64,000 bases of DNA from Chitinophagaceae bacterium (GCA_027486835.1 JAIXOJ010000005.1:41604-105603), one strand, 5' to 3'. Shown: positions 45,859-56,597, numbered from the stretch's first letter. Program-made: numbers and translations. Notes: generated by a model from the sequence alone, not told the origin.

Positions 45859-48800
45859 ATGATTGCATTGCTACTCGAAATACTAAAGAAATTTGGTGTT
45901 TTACTTCATCTACGCTTAGCATTATTCGTTCTTTTATTTCCCCTTCCAACTACAATTGTTCTTGGTCAATCTAATTTAATATTCAAACACCTCACAGCTG
46001 AAGACGGATTATCAATCAGCTCGGTAATTTCCATTGCACAAGATAGCACTGGGTTTATGTGGTTTGGAGCCAAATATGCCCTTAACAGATATGATGGGCA
46101 AAGTATAAAAGTGTATAAAAACAACCTAAAAGAAAAACCTAATATTTGGTTTAATGATTACATCCGTGTAATAGTAACAGACAGAACCAATCATCTGTGG
46201 CTAGGGTCTAATAATGGACTTAATTGCTACAACCCTACTACCGATGAATTTTCCAATATACTGCCAAATGTAAATGTCTTTAACTTATTACTAGATGACG
46301 CCAACAACATTTGGGCGGCCACTGAAAAAGGACTTGTTTTCTTTGAAAAAGGCAGTAGAAGCAACCAAAAAAATATAATTATTAAAATAGCCGCTAACAT
46401 CATCAATTCTACGAACAACATTAATACCATTTATAAAGATTCTAAAGGCAAACTTTGGATAGGCACAAGGCTCAATGGCTTACTAAAAGGTATGGTTGTT
46501 GGCGATACTTTTATTGCAGAGAAAGTGTATAACACCAGCAATCAATCATTAGAAGACAATTATATTGGGTGTATTACTGAAGATAATGAGCACCAAATTT
46601 GGGTGGGGACAAGAGCGAGTGGCTTGAGCATAATAAATACAAAAACAGAGAAAATAACCCAACTAGCACATAACAATAACGACCCAAATTCATTAACCAA
46701 TAACAATATTCGGAAAATTAAAGTGGCTCGAGATGGTAATGTGTGGGTAGCTACGCAAAATGGATTGTCTATCATAGTTGCAAAAAAACTAACGATTACC
46801 AATTATCGGTCAGACCCCAACTCAAACAATAGCCTCAGCCAAAATTCTCTGTACGATATTGTGGAAGATAGGCAAGGTTGTATGTGGGTAGCCACTTACT
46901 TTGGTGGCGTAAATATTATCTATGCCAATACCACACCTTTTAAGGTATATAAACACACCAAAGAAAATAATTCTATTAGTAGTAACATTATTAGTGAGTT
47001 TAAAGAAGATGCTCAACACAATTTATGGATAGGTACGGAAGCAAGTGGATTTAATTATTTCAATAGGAAAACCAACAGTTTTACCCATTATGAGAACAAA
47101 GTGGGTGACAAGAATAGCCTTAGTTCTAATTTGGTTAAAAGTATATTCATTGACAAGCAAGAAAATATATGGGTGGGCACCAGCCTTGGTGGGCTTAATG
47201 TATATAATCCTAAAACCAACAATTTTAATTGTTTCAGAAACCAACATGGCGATACCAATTCCCTAAATTTTGATGAAGTAAAATGTATGCTAGAAGATAG
47301 CAAAGGCAGGTTTTGGGTTGGCGCAATGAAAGGATTAGATACCCTTGATAGAGACAAAAAAGAACTTTACCGAATTAAAGTACAAATAAAGAATGCTCAA
47401 TTATTAAATGATTATGTCTATACCATCTTTGAAGACAGGGAAAAAAACATTTGGATAGGAATAGAAAATGGCATTCTACTGTTAGAAAATGATGCGAAAG
47501 AATTTATTATTTTCAATAACGACAATGTCAAAAACCTCATATTTTCCCACATCAATTGTATTCAACAGGATAAGAAAGGGAGAATATGGATGGGTATTTA
47601 CCATGGCGGACTATGCTTATTCGACCGCAAAAGCCTTACTTTCAAAACATACAAACAAGAGGATGGACTATGCAGCGACAATGTAGTTGGGATTTTAGAA
47701 GACGATAATGGTTATTTGTGGATAAGCACAGACAAGGGCTTATGTAAATGCAAACCAGAGGAAAATTTTTACAGAACCTATAATTCCCATGACGGCTTGC
47801 CTAGCAATGAATTTAATACCAGCTCCTACTATAAAACAAACTCAGGAGAAATGTTTTTTGGTGGCTTCAATGGGTTTGTTAGCTTTTTTCCAAAAGATAT
47901 TACCGACAATATCTTACAACCTAAAGTAGTGATTACAGAGTTGAAACTTTTCAATAATCTTGTTTCAACCAATGGAAATGACGGCATATTAAAAAAGAAC
48001 ATTAGCTATACTGACACTATCTATTTCAACCATAACCAAAATATATTTAGCATTGGGTTCTCCTGTTTAAATTTTATCAAGCCTACTAAAAACAACTATG
48101 CTTACAAATTGGAGGGTTTTGAACAGCGATGGAACTATGTAACCACACCAACAGCTACATATACCAATCTGTCCCCTGGAACATATACTTTATTGGTAAA
48201 AGCAAGCAACAACGATAAAGTGTGGAATGATGTACCCACTAAGTTAACTATTGTTATCCTTCCGCCACCTTGGAGAACATGGTGGGCTTATCTGCTTTAT
48301 GCCATTGCTTTTGGCATTGCCAATTATGTTGTTATTCACTACATCAGGGCTCGTTCTAAATTAAAACGAGAACTGTATTATGAGCATCTTTTAAACGAAC
48401 GTCAAGAATATGTTCACCAAATGAAATTGGAATTCTTTACCAATATTTCACATGAGCTACGTACCCCACTTACCTTGATAAAAGGGCAGATTGACATGCT
48501 CTTAGAAACATTTAGAGAAGAAGGTAAAGCCAATAAATTGCTCCTAAACATCAAACAAAACTCTGACAGATTGATTCGTTTGGTGAGTGAATTAATGGAT
48601 TTTAGAAAAGCAGAGGCAGGCCATTTGGCATTGCATTTTTCTGCCAACAACGTCGCTCATTTTGTGCAAGAAATATTTTTGTCCTTCAGTGCGATGGCAG
48701 AGAAAAGGGGAATTGACTATCGATTTGAACACCCAGAAAAAGAGATGGTGGCGTATTTTGATAAGATTCAAATGGAGAAAGTGGTGTTTAATATCCTTTC

Positions 48801-50022
48801 GAATGCCTTTAAATACGTACCCGATAATGGCTATATAAAAGTAAAAATTGAACAATCTTCTCCACAAGCAATTGATATTTCTATCACAGACAATGGCAAA
48901 GGCATTAGCCAAGAAAACCTAAACAAAGTATTCGAAAACTTTTTTCAGGTTGAAAACAACCAAAATCATTTGGGTACGGGTATTGGTCTTGCTTTTTCAA
49001 AGAGCATTGTAGAAATGCACAAAGGAACAATTACGGTAAATAGTACGCAAGCAACTGCTCATGCACATGGACAAACCTGTTTTAAAGTGAGTTTACTTAC
49101 TGGTACCGCACATTTAGATAAAGATGCCATCATCAGCGAAATAAGTCCTAATGAAAGCATAGAAGGTTATACAACCAATTTAGAAAAGCCAACTTTCGAA
49201 GGAGTTAATCCTTCAGAATCTGTACAAGAAGTAAAACAAAAGAACACCTTACTAATAGTAGAGGACAATGCAGAAATAAGGGATTTATTAAGAGAATCTT
49301 TCAGCAATACCTATAAAGTAATAGAAGCTGAAAATGGTAGTGAAGGTCTTACTATCGCACTAGAAGAAATACCCGACCTGATAATTAGTGATGTGATGAT
49401 GCCCATAATGAATGGAATGGAATTGTGCAAAAAACTAAAAGCTGACGAACGTACCAACCACATTCCGGTTATACTGCTTACTGCTAGAACAGCCTATATT
49501 CATCAAATGAATGGATTGGAAATGGGTGCAGATGACTATATTACCAAACCTTTTGACATGAAACTTTTGGCAATAAAAGTGAGCAACTTATTGTATGCAA
49601 GAGATATCATTCGTAAGAAATATGCCAAGAAAATAACCTTAGAACCCACATTTACTGACAATACACCCGATGACCCCTTCCTAGAAAACATGGGCAAACT
49701 GATAGAAGATAATATTAGTGATACAGAGTTTGGCGTAGATCAATTAGCCAAGATGCTCTACATGAGTCGCTCTGTACTGTATAAAAAAGTAGCTGCACTT
49801 ACAGATATGACGGTGGCTGATTTCATAAAAACATACCGACTCAAAAAAGCAGCATTCTTGCTGAAACAAAATAAATTATCTGTTACAGAAGTAGCTTTTG
49901 AAATAGGCTTTGGCAATCGCAAATATTTCAGCAAAGAATTTAAAAAGCATTTCGGCATTTCTCCATCAGCATTTACAAATAATGAGGAGGAGGAAGATAG
50001 AGAGGAGGAAGAACCCTCTTAA
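45859..50022 (+). CDS. Hybrid two-component system regulator (HTCS) of the PUL
   Basis: This 1387-residue one-protein signalling system has, in order: a signal/TM segment (~10-35) and two seven-bladed Reg_prop beta-propellers (~40-720, with repeated motifs such as WIGTRLNGL and WVGTSLGGLNVYNP). A Y_Y_Y domain (~735-805, NYAYKLEGFEQRWNYV) and a TM helix (~815-835) follow. The cytoplasmic part is HisKA with phospho-acceptor His865 in NISHELRTPLTL, HATPase (NILSNAFKYVP, ITDNGKGIS, GTGIGLAFS), a receiver with Asp1178 in LIISDVMMP, and an AraC-type HTH (~1275-1375). HTCSs bind an oligosaccharide from their cognate glycan in the periplasm and activate susC-type promoters. It is divergent from susC but separated from it by the three-gene HTH/ATPase/TOPRIM cassette. 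The Glu-rich C-terminal tail is unusual. Confidence 0.95.
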   Translation: MIALLLEILKKFGVLLHLRLALFVLLFPLPTTIVLGQSNLIFKHLTAEDGLSISSVISIAQDSTGFMWFGAKYALNRYDGQSIKVYKNNLKEKPNIWFNDYIRVIVTDRTNHLWLGSNNGLNCYNPTTDEFSNILPNVNVFNLLLDDANNIWAATEKGLVFFEKGSRSNQKNIIIKIAANIINSTNNINTIYKDSKGKLWIGTRLNGLLKGMVVGDTFIAEKVYNTSNQSLEDNYIGCITEDNEHQIWVGTRASGLSIINTKTEKITQLAHNNNDPNSLTNNNIRKIKVARDGNVWVATQNGLSIIVAKKLTITNYRSDPNSNNSLSQNSLYDIVEDRQGCMWVATYFGGVNIIYANTTPFKVYKHTKENNSISSNIISEFKEDAQHNLWIGTEASGFNYFNRKTNSFTHYENKVGDKNSLSSNLVKSIFIDKQENIWVGTSLGGLNVYNPKTNNFNCFRNQHGDTNSLNFDEVKCMLEDSKGRFWVGAMKGLDTLDRDKKELYRIKVQIKNAQLLNDYVYTIFEDREKNIWIGIENGILLLENDAKEFIIFNNDNVKNLIFSHINCIQQDKKGRIWMGIYHGGLCLFDRKSLTFKTYKQEDGLCSDNVVGILEDDNGYLWISTDKGLCKCKPEENFYRTYNSHDGLPSNEFNTSSYYKTNSGEMFFGGFNGFVSFFPKDITDNILQPKVVITELKLFNNLVSTNGNDGILKKNISYTDTIYFNHNQNIFSIGFSCLNFIKPTKNNYAYKLEGFEQRWNYVTTPTATYTNLSPGTYTLLVKASNNDKVWNDVPTKLTIVILPPPWRTWWAYLLYAIAFGIANYVVIHYIRARSKLKRELYYEHLLNERQEYVHQMKLEFFTNISHELRTPLTLIKGQIDMLLETFREEGKANKLLLNIKQNSDRLIRLVSELMDFRKAEAGHLALHFSANNVAHFVQEIFLSFSAMAEKRGIDYRFEHPEKEMVAYFDKIQMEKVVFNILSNAFKYVPDNGYIKVKIEQSSPQAIDISITDNGKGISQENLNKVFENFFQVENNQNHLGTGIGLAFSKSIVEMHKGTITVNSTQATAHAHGQTCFKVSLLTGTAHLDKDAIISEISPNESIEGYTTNLEKPTFEGVNPSESVQEVKQKNTLLIVEDNAEIRDLLRESFSNTYKVIEAENGSEGLTIALEEIPDLIISDVMMPIMNGMELCKKLKADERTNHIPVILLTARTAYIHQMNGLEMGADDYITKPFDMKLLAIKVSNLLYARDIIRKKYAKKITLEPTFTDNTPDDPFLENMGKLIEDNISDTEFGVDQLAKMLYMSRSVLYKKVAALTDMTVADFIKTYRLKKAAFLLKQNKLSVTEVAFEIGFGNRKYFSKEFKKHFGISPSAFTNNEEEEDREEEEPS

Positions 50023-50103
50023 AGTAACCGAATAAACTTATCCGTTTGGCTACTACTATGCATATTTTGAAAGTAAGCCTTTCTTTTCACTTGCCAATTC
50101 CAC

Positions 50104-50111
50104 TACATTTG
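50104..50111 (+). promoter_or_regulatory. Candidate -7 element for the 50137 gene
   Basis: TACATTTG matches TAnnTTTG and ends 25 bp before the ATG at 50137, almost the same arrangement as for the HTH gene at 43096. No clear -33 element. Confidence 0.4.
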
Positions 50112-50136
50112 GCAACTAACAATATAAAATAATAAA

Positions 50137-50640
50137 ATGGAAATACCCAATTTGGCAGTCATTGTTTTTGTAGCGGTAACAGTTGGTGGCTTTGTTGCGT
50201 GGCTGATTTATTTACAAAGAAAGTCGGCTATTGAGCAAGGAAAAAAGGTGGAAGGCTCTAAGATGTTGCAGTTGCAAGCCTACGAGCGCCTTACGTTGTT
50301 AGTGGATAGAATAACACTAAATAATGTAATCAGCCGTGTAAACCAACCAGGATTTAGTGTAAGAGACATGCACGGAGCAATTATGCATACAATTAATGAA
50401 GAATTCAACTACAATATCTCACAACAGATATACGTAAGTGCTGAAGCATGGAATGCCATAAAAAATTTGCGTGACCAAAGTCTTTTGGTGGTCAACCAAA
50501 TTGCCTCCATCTTACCACCAGAAGCAAGTGGCCTAGATTTAGCTCGCTCCATTCTTGAATTTTTGATGAATGATAAACGCGGGACTTTGCATGAAGTGGT
50601 TGCAGAGATTGTGAGCTTTGAAGCTAAAAAATTATTGTAG
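50137..50640 (+). CDS. Hypothetical single-pass membrane protein
   Basis: The 167-residue product has one N-terminal membrane helix (about residues 6-26, AVIVFVAVTVGGFVAWLIYL) followed by a positively charged stretch and a soluble helical domain of ~135 residues. That domain has a conserved-looking core (LQAYERLTLLVDRI, QPGFSVRDMHGAIM, INEEFNYNISQQIYVS). It is most likely anchored in the inner membrane with the domain in the cytoplasm. I do not recognise a named family with confidence. It begins the ordinary chromosomal section after the PUL regulator and has its own candidate promoter. Confidence 0.7.
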   Translation: MEIPNLAVIVFVAVTVGGFVAWLIYLQRKSAIEQGKKVEGSKMLQLQAYERLTLLVDRITLNNVISRVNQPGFSVRDMHGAIMHTINEEFNYNISQQIYVSAEAWNAIKNLRDQSLLVVNQIASILPPEASGLDLARSILEFLMNDKRGTLHEVVAEIVSFEAKKLL

Positions 50641-50859
50641 GTCTTCTTCCTGTTTCATACAAACTTGGTTCTCTTATCGACTAAATGGAAAGCATCAAAC
50701 AGCTTTCCATTTCATCTAGTAAGTGGATTTATAAAGGATGGCAAACACAATCTGAGGAAGTTTTTTCCTATTGAATATGGCAAGCTGAACAAGAAACAAA
50801 ATTTATTTCAAATGGCATAGTACATGGAATGCACATAAAAGGAAACAATATTTGCCCTT

Positions 50860-51111
50860 ATGGATGTAACAAATTCACAAAATAATACCCAACAAAACAA
50901 TCCGCTTCATGGCATCACTTTGGAGCAGATATTAAACGAATTAGTAGAAAAAAAAGGCTGGGATGCTATGTGGGATTATGTAAACATCCGTTGTTTCCAG
51001 AACGACCCAAGTATTAAATCTAGCCTTGCATTTTTAAGAAAAACGCCCTGGGCAAGAGAGCGTGTTGAAAAAATGTACATTAACCATATAGTAAGAAAGC
51101 AAAAGAAATAA
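50860..51111 (+). CDS. VF530/DUF2132 family protein
   Basis: The 83-residue protein contains the hallmark segments [32 protein letters not shown] and [19 protein letters not shown], which define the VF530 (DUF2132) family of small helical proteins proposed to bind DNA. It ends eight bases before the aminotransferase start and is probably co-transcribed with it. The cellular role of the family is not established. Confidence 0.9.
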   Translation: MDVTNSQNNTQQNNPLHGITLEQILNELVEKKGWDAMWDYVNIRCFQNDPSIKSSLAFLRKTPWARERVEKMYINHIVRKQKK

Positions 51112-51119
51112 TTCGTTAA

Positions 51120-52289
51120 ATGGGTCACGAAGCTTCACCATTATTACCCGAAAAATTACCCAAGGTAGATACCACTATTTTCACGGTAATGAGTGTAATG
51201 GCGGCAAAATATGATGCCATTAACCTTGGGCAAGGATTTCCAGATTACCCAATGTCAGCAAAACTCATCAATAGGGTAAAAAAAGCGCTAGATGCTGGTC
51301 ATAATCAATATTTACCTATGGCTGGGTACTTTCCTTTGCGTAATGAAATAGCTAACAAAGTTGCAGATGCTTACCAAGCTACTTGTGACCCTCATACAGA
51401 AATTACCATAACGCCCGGTGGCAGTTATGCCATATTCACAGCCATCTCTGTATTAGTAGAACCAGGAGATGAAGTAATTATTTTTGATCCTGCCTACGAT
51501 TTGTATGAACCTGCCATTACCCTCCATCAAGGAAAAACAATTCGAATTCAATGTGCCTTTCCTGCTTATCAAATTGATTGGAGCCAAGTAAAACAAGCCA
51601 TTACAGCTAATACAAAAGCAATAATTATCAATAATCCACATAATCCTACTGGTCAATTGCTCTCTACAGATGATTTAGAAAAATTTGAGGCCATCACTAA
51701 CAACACTAACATCAGTATTATCAGCGATGAAGTATATGAACATTTGGTGTATGATGGAAAATGTCATCATAGTATACTCGAACGACCACACCTCTATTCT
51801 CGTGCTTTTGTATGTTTCTCATTTGGAAAAACCTTTAATTGTACCGGTTGGAAAGTTGGCTATTGCATAGCACCGGAATCTTACACTGCTGCTTTTAGAA
51901 AAATACATCAGTTTAATGCATTTTGTGTAAACAGTCCTATGCAAGTGGCCTTGGCAGAACACTTAGCTGACGGTAATGATGAGTACCAACAGTTATCCGA
52001 TTTGTTACAAGAGAAAAGAGATTATTTAAGAAATCAATTGTCTCAAACACCATTAAAATGTCTTCCATCACATAGCACCTATTTTGAATTATATAGTTTT
52101 CAACGAGTGTCTACTGCGACCGAAATTGCCCTTGCTGAAAGATTAGTAAAAGAATGTGGTGTGGCAGTGATTCCTGTATCGGAATTCTATAAAAACCCTG
52201 TTGACAATAAAGTGTTGCGCTTTTGTTTTGCTAAACAAACAACTACACTCTCCGAAGCTGCCAACCGACTGAAACAATTTAAGTGGTAA
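51120..52289 (+). CDS. PLP-dependent aminotransferase, methionine/KMTB aminotransferase type (YbdL-like)
   Basis: This 389-residue class I/II aminotransferase has NLGQGFPDYP at the substrate side, ITPGGSYAIFTAI for phosphate binding, NNPHNPTGQLL with the PLP-contact Asn, ISDEVYEHLVYD with the PLP-nitrogen Asp, and SFGKTFNCTGWKVGY with the Schiff-base Lys near 236. The opening (LPKVDTTIFTVMSVMAAKYD) and the GQGFPDYP motif resemble YbdL-type methionine aminotransferases and kynurenine aminotransferases. It acts in the cytosol, probably at the last step of methionine salvage, though other aromatic or sulfur amino acids are possible. Confidence 0.87.
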   Translation: MGHEASPLLPEKLPKVDTTIFTVMSVMAAKYDAINLGQGFPDYPMSAKLINRVKKALDAGHNQYLPMAGYFPLRNEIANKVADAYQATCDPHTEITITPGGSYAIFTAISVLVEPGDEVIIFDPAYDLYEPAITLHQGKTIRIQCAFPAYQIDWSQVKQAITANTKAIIINNPHNPTGQLLSTDDLEKFEAITNNTNISIISDEVYEHLVYDGKCHHSILERPHLYSRAFVCFSFGKTFNCTGWKVGYCIAPESYTAAFRKIHQFNAFCVNSPMQVALAEHLADGNDEYQQLSDLLQEKRDYLRNQLSQTPLKCLPSHSTYFELYSFQRVSTATEIALAERLVKECGVAVIPVSEFYKNPVDNKVLRFCFAKQTTTLSEAANRLKQFKW

Positions 52290-52331
52290 TCTGCACCAGA
52301 TTATATTTCAACTGTTTCCAACATTCTAATC

Positions 52332-53513
52332 ATGAGTAGATACCATAGTTATATCAATGCCGCTATTACTGTAATTAAAGCTTATGACGGCAAAGTACCG
52401 CTTTCAAGAACGTTGACTCTTTTTTTTGCAGGTCGCAAACAAATGGGTAGTAAGGATAGAAAAACAGTATCTACTATCGTTTACAGTTATATGCGTTTGG
52501 GAAAAGCTATCTCGGGTGCAACTGTGGAAGAAAGAATCGCTATCGCCTGTTTATTATGCCCCCTTGTTGAGGCAGTACAACTTCCTTTACTCTTGGCTTT
52601 AAAACCTGATTGGATACAGTTAATTGGTCTTCCTCTATCAGAAAAATTATCATTACTCCCTGGTGTTAATGGTGAACATTTGTTTCCAGCCATTCAACTA
52701 GTTAGCGAGGCAATTGATCCAACTGATTTTATATGGTCACATTTATGTCAACCTTTGGTTTATATCCGGGTTCGTCCCTCTTGTCATTCAACAATAACTA
52801 ATCAGTTGAATCAAGCCCAGACTGATTACCAATGGTTAGGTGAAAATTGCGTGTCCCTCCCTCCTACCACGCCTATAGATCGTTTGCTTACCATTGATCG
52901 TCAAGTAGTTATACAAGATTATTCATCACAACAAGTCGCTACATTTTTGGCAGAATTAATCCCAATAAAAAACAAGCAAAAAAATTATGCAGTTTGGGAT
53001 TGTTGTGCAGCAAGTGGCGGAAAATCTATTCTGGCAGTGGATGTATTAGGTGCCATAGAATTAACTGTTTCCGACATTCGGGAAAAAATTTTATCCAACT
53101 TGGTTCAAAGGTTGCATCATGCTGGTGTACGTCCACATGAGGTTCTATTGGTCGATTTGTCCAAACCATATTATTTTCCCCAATCAAAAAAGTTTGACTT
53201 GATTATTTGCGATGCTCCATGCACAGGTAGTGGCACTTGGGGTAGAACACCAGAAAGATTGCAATACTTCAACGAATCGGAAATAGCCTATTATTCCCAA
53301 CTACAACAATCAATCATCAAACATTCCATTCCACATCTTGCAACGGGCGGGCATTTCTTGTACATTACATGTTCCGTTTATCAAGCAGAAAATGAACTAA
53401 ATACTGCCTTTGTACAGGAACAATTTCCAACGATGACATTAGTACAATCCAAAGTGATTATTGGATACAAAAAGAGGGCTGACACTATGTATGCCGCCCT
53501 CTTTAAAAATTAG
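52332..53513 (+). CDS. RsmB-like 16S rRNA (cytosine-C5)-methyltransferase
   Basis: The 393-residue protein has an N-terminal NusB-like helical region (~1-130) and a SAM-dependent Rossmann domain. The latter has VWDCCAASGGKSILA for SAM binding, LIICDAPCTGSGTWGRTPE with one active-site Cys near 297, and LYITCSVYQAENE with the second, catalytic Cys near 347. This is the RsmB/NOL1 architecture that makes m5C in rRNA. It follows the aminotransferase by 42 bp and ends 26 bp before the convergent desaturase gene. Confidence 0.9.
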   Translation: MSRYHSYINAAITVIKAYDGKVPLSRTLTLFFAGRKQMGSKDRKTVSTIVYSYMRLGKAISGATVEERIAIACLLCPLVEAVQLPLLLALKPDWIQLIGLPLSEKLSLLPGVNGEHLFPAIQLVSEAIDPTDFIWSHLCQPLVYIRVRPSCHSTITNQLNQAQTDYQWLGENCVSLPPTTPIDRLLTIDRQVVIQDYSSQQVATFLAELIPIKNKQKNYAVWDCCAASGGKSILAVDVLGAIELTVSDIREKILSNLVQRLHHAGVRPHEVLLVDLSKPYYFPQSKKFDLIICDAPCTGSGTWGRTPERLQYFNESEIAYYSQLQQSIIKHSIPHLATGGHFLYITCSVYQAENELNTAFVQEQFPTMTLVQSKVIIGYKKRADTMYAALFKN

Positions 53514-53539
53514 GATAACTTAAATCTATTTTAAGACAA

Positions 53540-54547
53540 CTAGAATGAAAATTGATTTGGAGCAAGCCATGATAAATGGATTTCATCAGGCACTTTCATT
53601 CTTTCAGCTATCTTTTTATATCTATTAGCAAGTGTACACAAATAATCTTGCGCTTTTTGGGTGCCATCTTTCAATCCTGTAAGTGATTCTATCTTCCAAA
53701 GTGCTACTAGATGTTCGATAATACTAGCGTAGTCCCATGTGGTATAAACACCTATTTTTTGGGTGATAGCAGAAAAATCAGCAAACAAGTTGGGATTTTT
53801 GCTTCCTTTCTGCATTAATACGGCAGGCATGGTAATTTGCTTGCGCATCATTTGTTCAAAAGCATGAATGGCACCATTGGGGTCAATTTCAAATACTTTG
53901 CCCATAAAAGATTTATAGGCTTTCTCGTGGCGAGCTTCATCACCAGCAATGGTTCTACAAATCTTTGAAAGCGTACCATCACCTGCTTTGTCAGCTAATT
54001 TTGCTGTGTTAACATGTGAAATACGTGTTGCCCTTTCTTGAAAAGAAGTATAGACTAATGCCTGATAAGGATCGTTATTGGTATTAGGATTAAATCCATT
54101 ATAAATTAAACGGTGAATGGTTTCTTCCACATCTTTCATGTCGCAACGGCCAGAAAGATATAAATACTTATTAAGTAGATCACCATGCCTATTTTCCTCA
54201 GAAGTCCAAGCTCTTGACCAAGTTACCCATCCATTTTCGCTAGTCAAATCACCCTCAGTGTTCATCACTAAATTGAAGTAAGTTTGATAACTAGGTAATG
54301 CTTCCTCAGTAATCATGTTGCCAATTAATGAAGTAATTACAGAATCGGGTATAACTGCACACCTTTCTCTCAAACTTTTTATCTGATCAATAGCATCTTC
54401 TTGCGTTAAATCAGGTAAAAAATCAGTGGGTTGCCAGCATTCTTCAGGCTTTACTAATGTTGTTATAATTGTTTCGTGAACAAAGGGTTCAATCATTCCC
54501 ACAACCTCCATGTTTTTGGCTACTTCATTTGCAATTTCTTTAGGCAT
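53540..54547 (-). CDS. Acyl-[acyl-carrier-protein] desaturase (soluble di-iron)
   Basis: This 335-residue protein carries the two di-iron ligand motifs of plant-type stearoyl-ACP desaturases, EENRHG near residue 116 and DEARHE near residue 202. It also has the typical WTSEENRHGDLLNKYLYLSG context and the GVYTTWDYASIIEHLVALW C-terminal helix. It introduces a double bond into acyl-ACP in the cytosol for membrane unsaturated fatty acids. It has no operon partner and is convergent with the RsmB-like gene. Confidence 0.92.
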   Translation of the reverse strand: MPKEIANEVAKNMEVVGMIEPFVHETIITTLVKPEECWQPTDFLPDLTQEDAIDQIKSLRERCAVIPDSVITSLIGNMITEEALPSYQTYFNLVMNTEGDLTSENGWVTWSRAWTSEENRHGDLLNKYLYLSGRCDMKDVEETIHRLIYNGFNPNTNNDPYQALVYTSFQERATRISHVNTAKLADKAGDGTLSKICRTIAGDEARHEKAYKSFMGKVFEIDPNGAIHAFEQMMRKQITMPAVLMQKGSKNPNLFADFSAITQKIGVYTTWDYASIIEHLVALWKIESLTGLKDGTQKAQDYLCTLANRYKKIAERMKVPDEIHLSWLAPNQFSF

Positions 54548-54648
54548 GATATATTTCGTTAATTATTACTAAATACTTTTTTGAAAGCGGTAAATATAGA
54601 TTATCATTGCTACCAAATAGAATATTGTTGAATAAAGACCTATCGTAA

Positions 54649-56202
54649 TCAGGAAATCTTTCTTCTTGACTGTAGGTATTTCTCATTTATCACCGCACTC
54701 ATCGACTTACCATATACTTTACTCTCCACCCAAGATATGATATCCAGATAAGCAAATGCACGGGTTTCAAACCGGCTTTTTTCGTATTTCTTAATGGTTT
54801 GAAGAAATGATTCGAATTCTAGTTTCAATCTTCGATGTGGAATATGGAAGGAACGTCGTAAAAATTTAAACATCTCTTCTTCAATCACAGTAAGGTTTTG
54901 CATCTTAGACATAAACCTGTACACCGATTTGATTAGGTATTCAATAATTTCATAATTACCTAATTCATAATGGGCAATCAAGTGCATTAGTCGGGCATAA
55001 CATTGCAAATCATTTCGTAAACCAACTTGGTCATTGATAATTTTTTGAAGATAGTCAATACAGGTTGCGTAATCACCATGACCAAAGTAAAGTGTCGCAA
55101 ACTTGTAATTAAATACCAAAATCCTGTGACGATCTACAAATAGCGTGTACTCCTCTAATTTTTCCTCCGTGTTTTTTATAATCGCAAGTCCTTCACTAAA
55201 AGTACCGTGCATAAGATGTTGGTTAATCTTAGCACTATTAATATAAATGAATGTATGAATCCTGAAATTGTCATGCTGATTCGCCATTGGAGTTTCAGAA
55301 AAAGCCTCGAACTGTTGTAGGGCTATTGCAAATTGTTTATAGTTCCTTAGATCAAAATGGGCATTTAGCAAATTGTGCATGCCTTTTATGTAATGCCCAA
55401 TTTCTACTGATTTCATCATTTCGTTTTGATTGAATAAATCAATCCATTTTTGACTATATCGGTAGTACATCAAAAAATCTTGTCTAATAAACGCATACCA
55501 CACATAGCTCTGAAATAAGTATAACTTTTCGTAGAAACCAGGATGGTTGCTAGCTGTTCCTTCTATATTCTCTTTAAAAAATTGCTTTACATCTACCTCA
55601 TCCTCCTCATTTCGTGCATGGCCGTTTTTTACATACCAACCATAAAGCAATAAAGCTAGATTAGACAATTTCGCAACCCTTTCTATGGTTGCGCTTACTT
55701 CTAAAGCCTCCTCAGCCAGAATAGACGTTTTCTCTAATGTACTTCTAGTGATGTGGAGGGTTTCTATTTTCTTTTGAAGGGAGATTACTTGGTGTAAAAA
55801 ACTAAATTTATTATGATGCCGCGCCACTTCTTTAGCCCTATCGAGTATCTTAAGGCTCTGCAATTTCAAACCTTTATTGTAGAGGATTCGTGCATGATCT
55901 AACTGCTCATTTAATTGTAGATCAATATTATCTGTTGTTTTAAGTAATCTTAAGCTGGATAGGATTTGCTTGTAGAGGTGAGCCTTCAAATTGGCCAATT
56001 GCGGTTTTTCAATGGTAGCAAGTTTCTTTAAAAGCTGCTTCTCATCATAATCGTGCAGCTTATCTAAAGCATCAAATAGCTGAACCACTTTTAAGTCCTC
56101 TTTTGCAGAACTACGAGTGATATATAATTTAAAGTGGCGCTTCTCCGCCTTTTCAAGTGATTTTACTAATTGGAATAATATATCTGAGGTACGGTAAGGC
56201 AT
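54649..56202 (-). CDS. Hypothetical large helical (TPR-like) protein
   Basis: The 517-residue protein has no signal peptide or membrane segment and appears wholly helical. Repeated helix pairs (for example LYNKGLKLQSLKILDRAKEV, YIKGMHNLLNAHFDLRNYKQ, LYFGHGDYATCIDYLQKI) suggest diverged TPR units. It opens MPYRTSDILFQLVKSLEKAE and ends in a basic tail QSRRKIS. I do not recognise a named family; a scaffold or regulatory role would be usual for such folds but is not shown. The upstream 395-bp gap to the OmpA gene contains one possible minus-strand TATATTTG element (56412-56419) and nothing else I can support. Confidence 0.7.
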   Translation of the reverse strand: MPYRTSDILFQLVKSLEKAEKRHFKLYITRSSAKEDLKVVQLFDALDKLHDYDEKQLLKKLATIEKPQLANLKAHLYKQILSSLRLLKTTDNIDLQLNEQLDHARILYNKGLKLQSLKILDRAKEVARHHNKFSFLHQVISLQKKIETLHITRSTLEKTSILAEEALEVSATIERVAKLSNLALLLYGWYVKNGHARNEEDEVDVKQFFKENIEGTASNHPGFYEKLYLFQSYVWYAFIRQDFLMYYRYSQKWIDLFNQNEMMKSVEIGHYIKGMHNLLNAHFDLRNYKQFAIALQQFEAFSETPMANQHDNFRIHTFIYINSAKINQHLMHGTFSEGLAIIKNTEEKLEEYTLFVDRHRILVFNYKFATLYFGHGDYATCIDYLQKIINDQVGLRNDLQCYARLMHLIAHYELGNYEIIEYLIKSVYRFMSKMQNLTVIEEEMFKFLRRSFHIPHRRLKLEFESFLQTIKKYEKSRFETRAFAYLDIISWVESKVYGKSMSAVINEKYLQSRRKIS

Positions 56203-56597
56203 GATAACAAAAAATTATAGTTACTAACACTCAAGCAAAAGAAGATTCCGATGGTGATAGTAATTACATCAAAAATTGAAAGAAAAAATGAACTTGTGAA
56301 CCCTTAAATAAATGCAATGATTTGCTACTAATAAAACGCAAATTTGTATTTTGAAATAGACGCTTAATTTGATTTGGCAAAAAATCGTTTAAACATCCTT
56401 TTAATACATCGCAAATATATTGAATCACATTCCTTATCGCCTCTTTATACTTATTGTTTTATTGGGTAACCTCTATTTTAAATTTTTTTTCGAAATAAAT
56501 CTTTCGAAATAGCTTTTACACAGTCAGGTGTTATACCAGAAAAAAGTTTAACAAACTGTCATCTTCACTATCAAAGAAAGAGAATCTATTCAATCTC

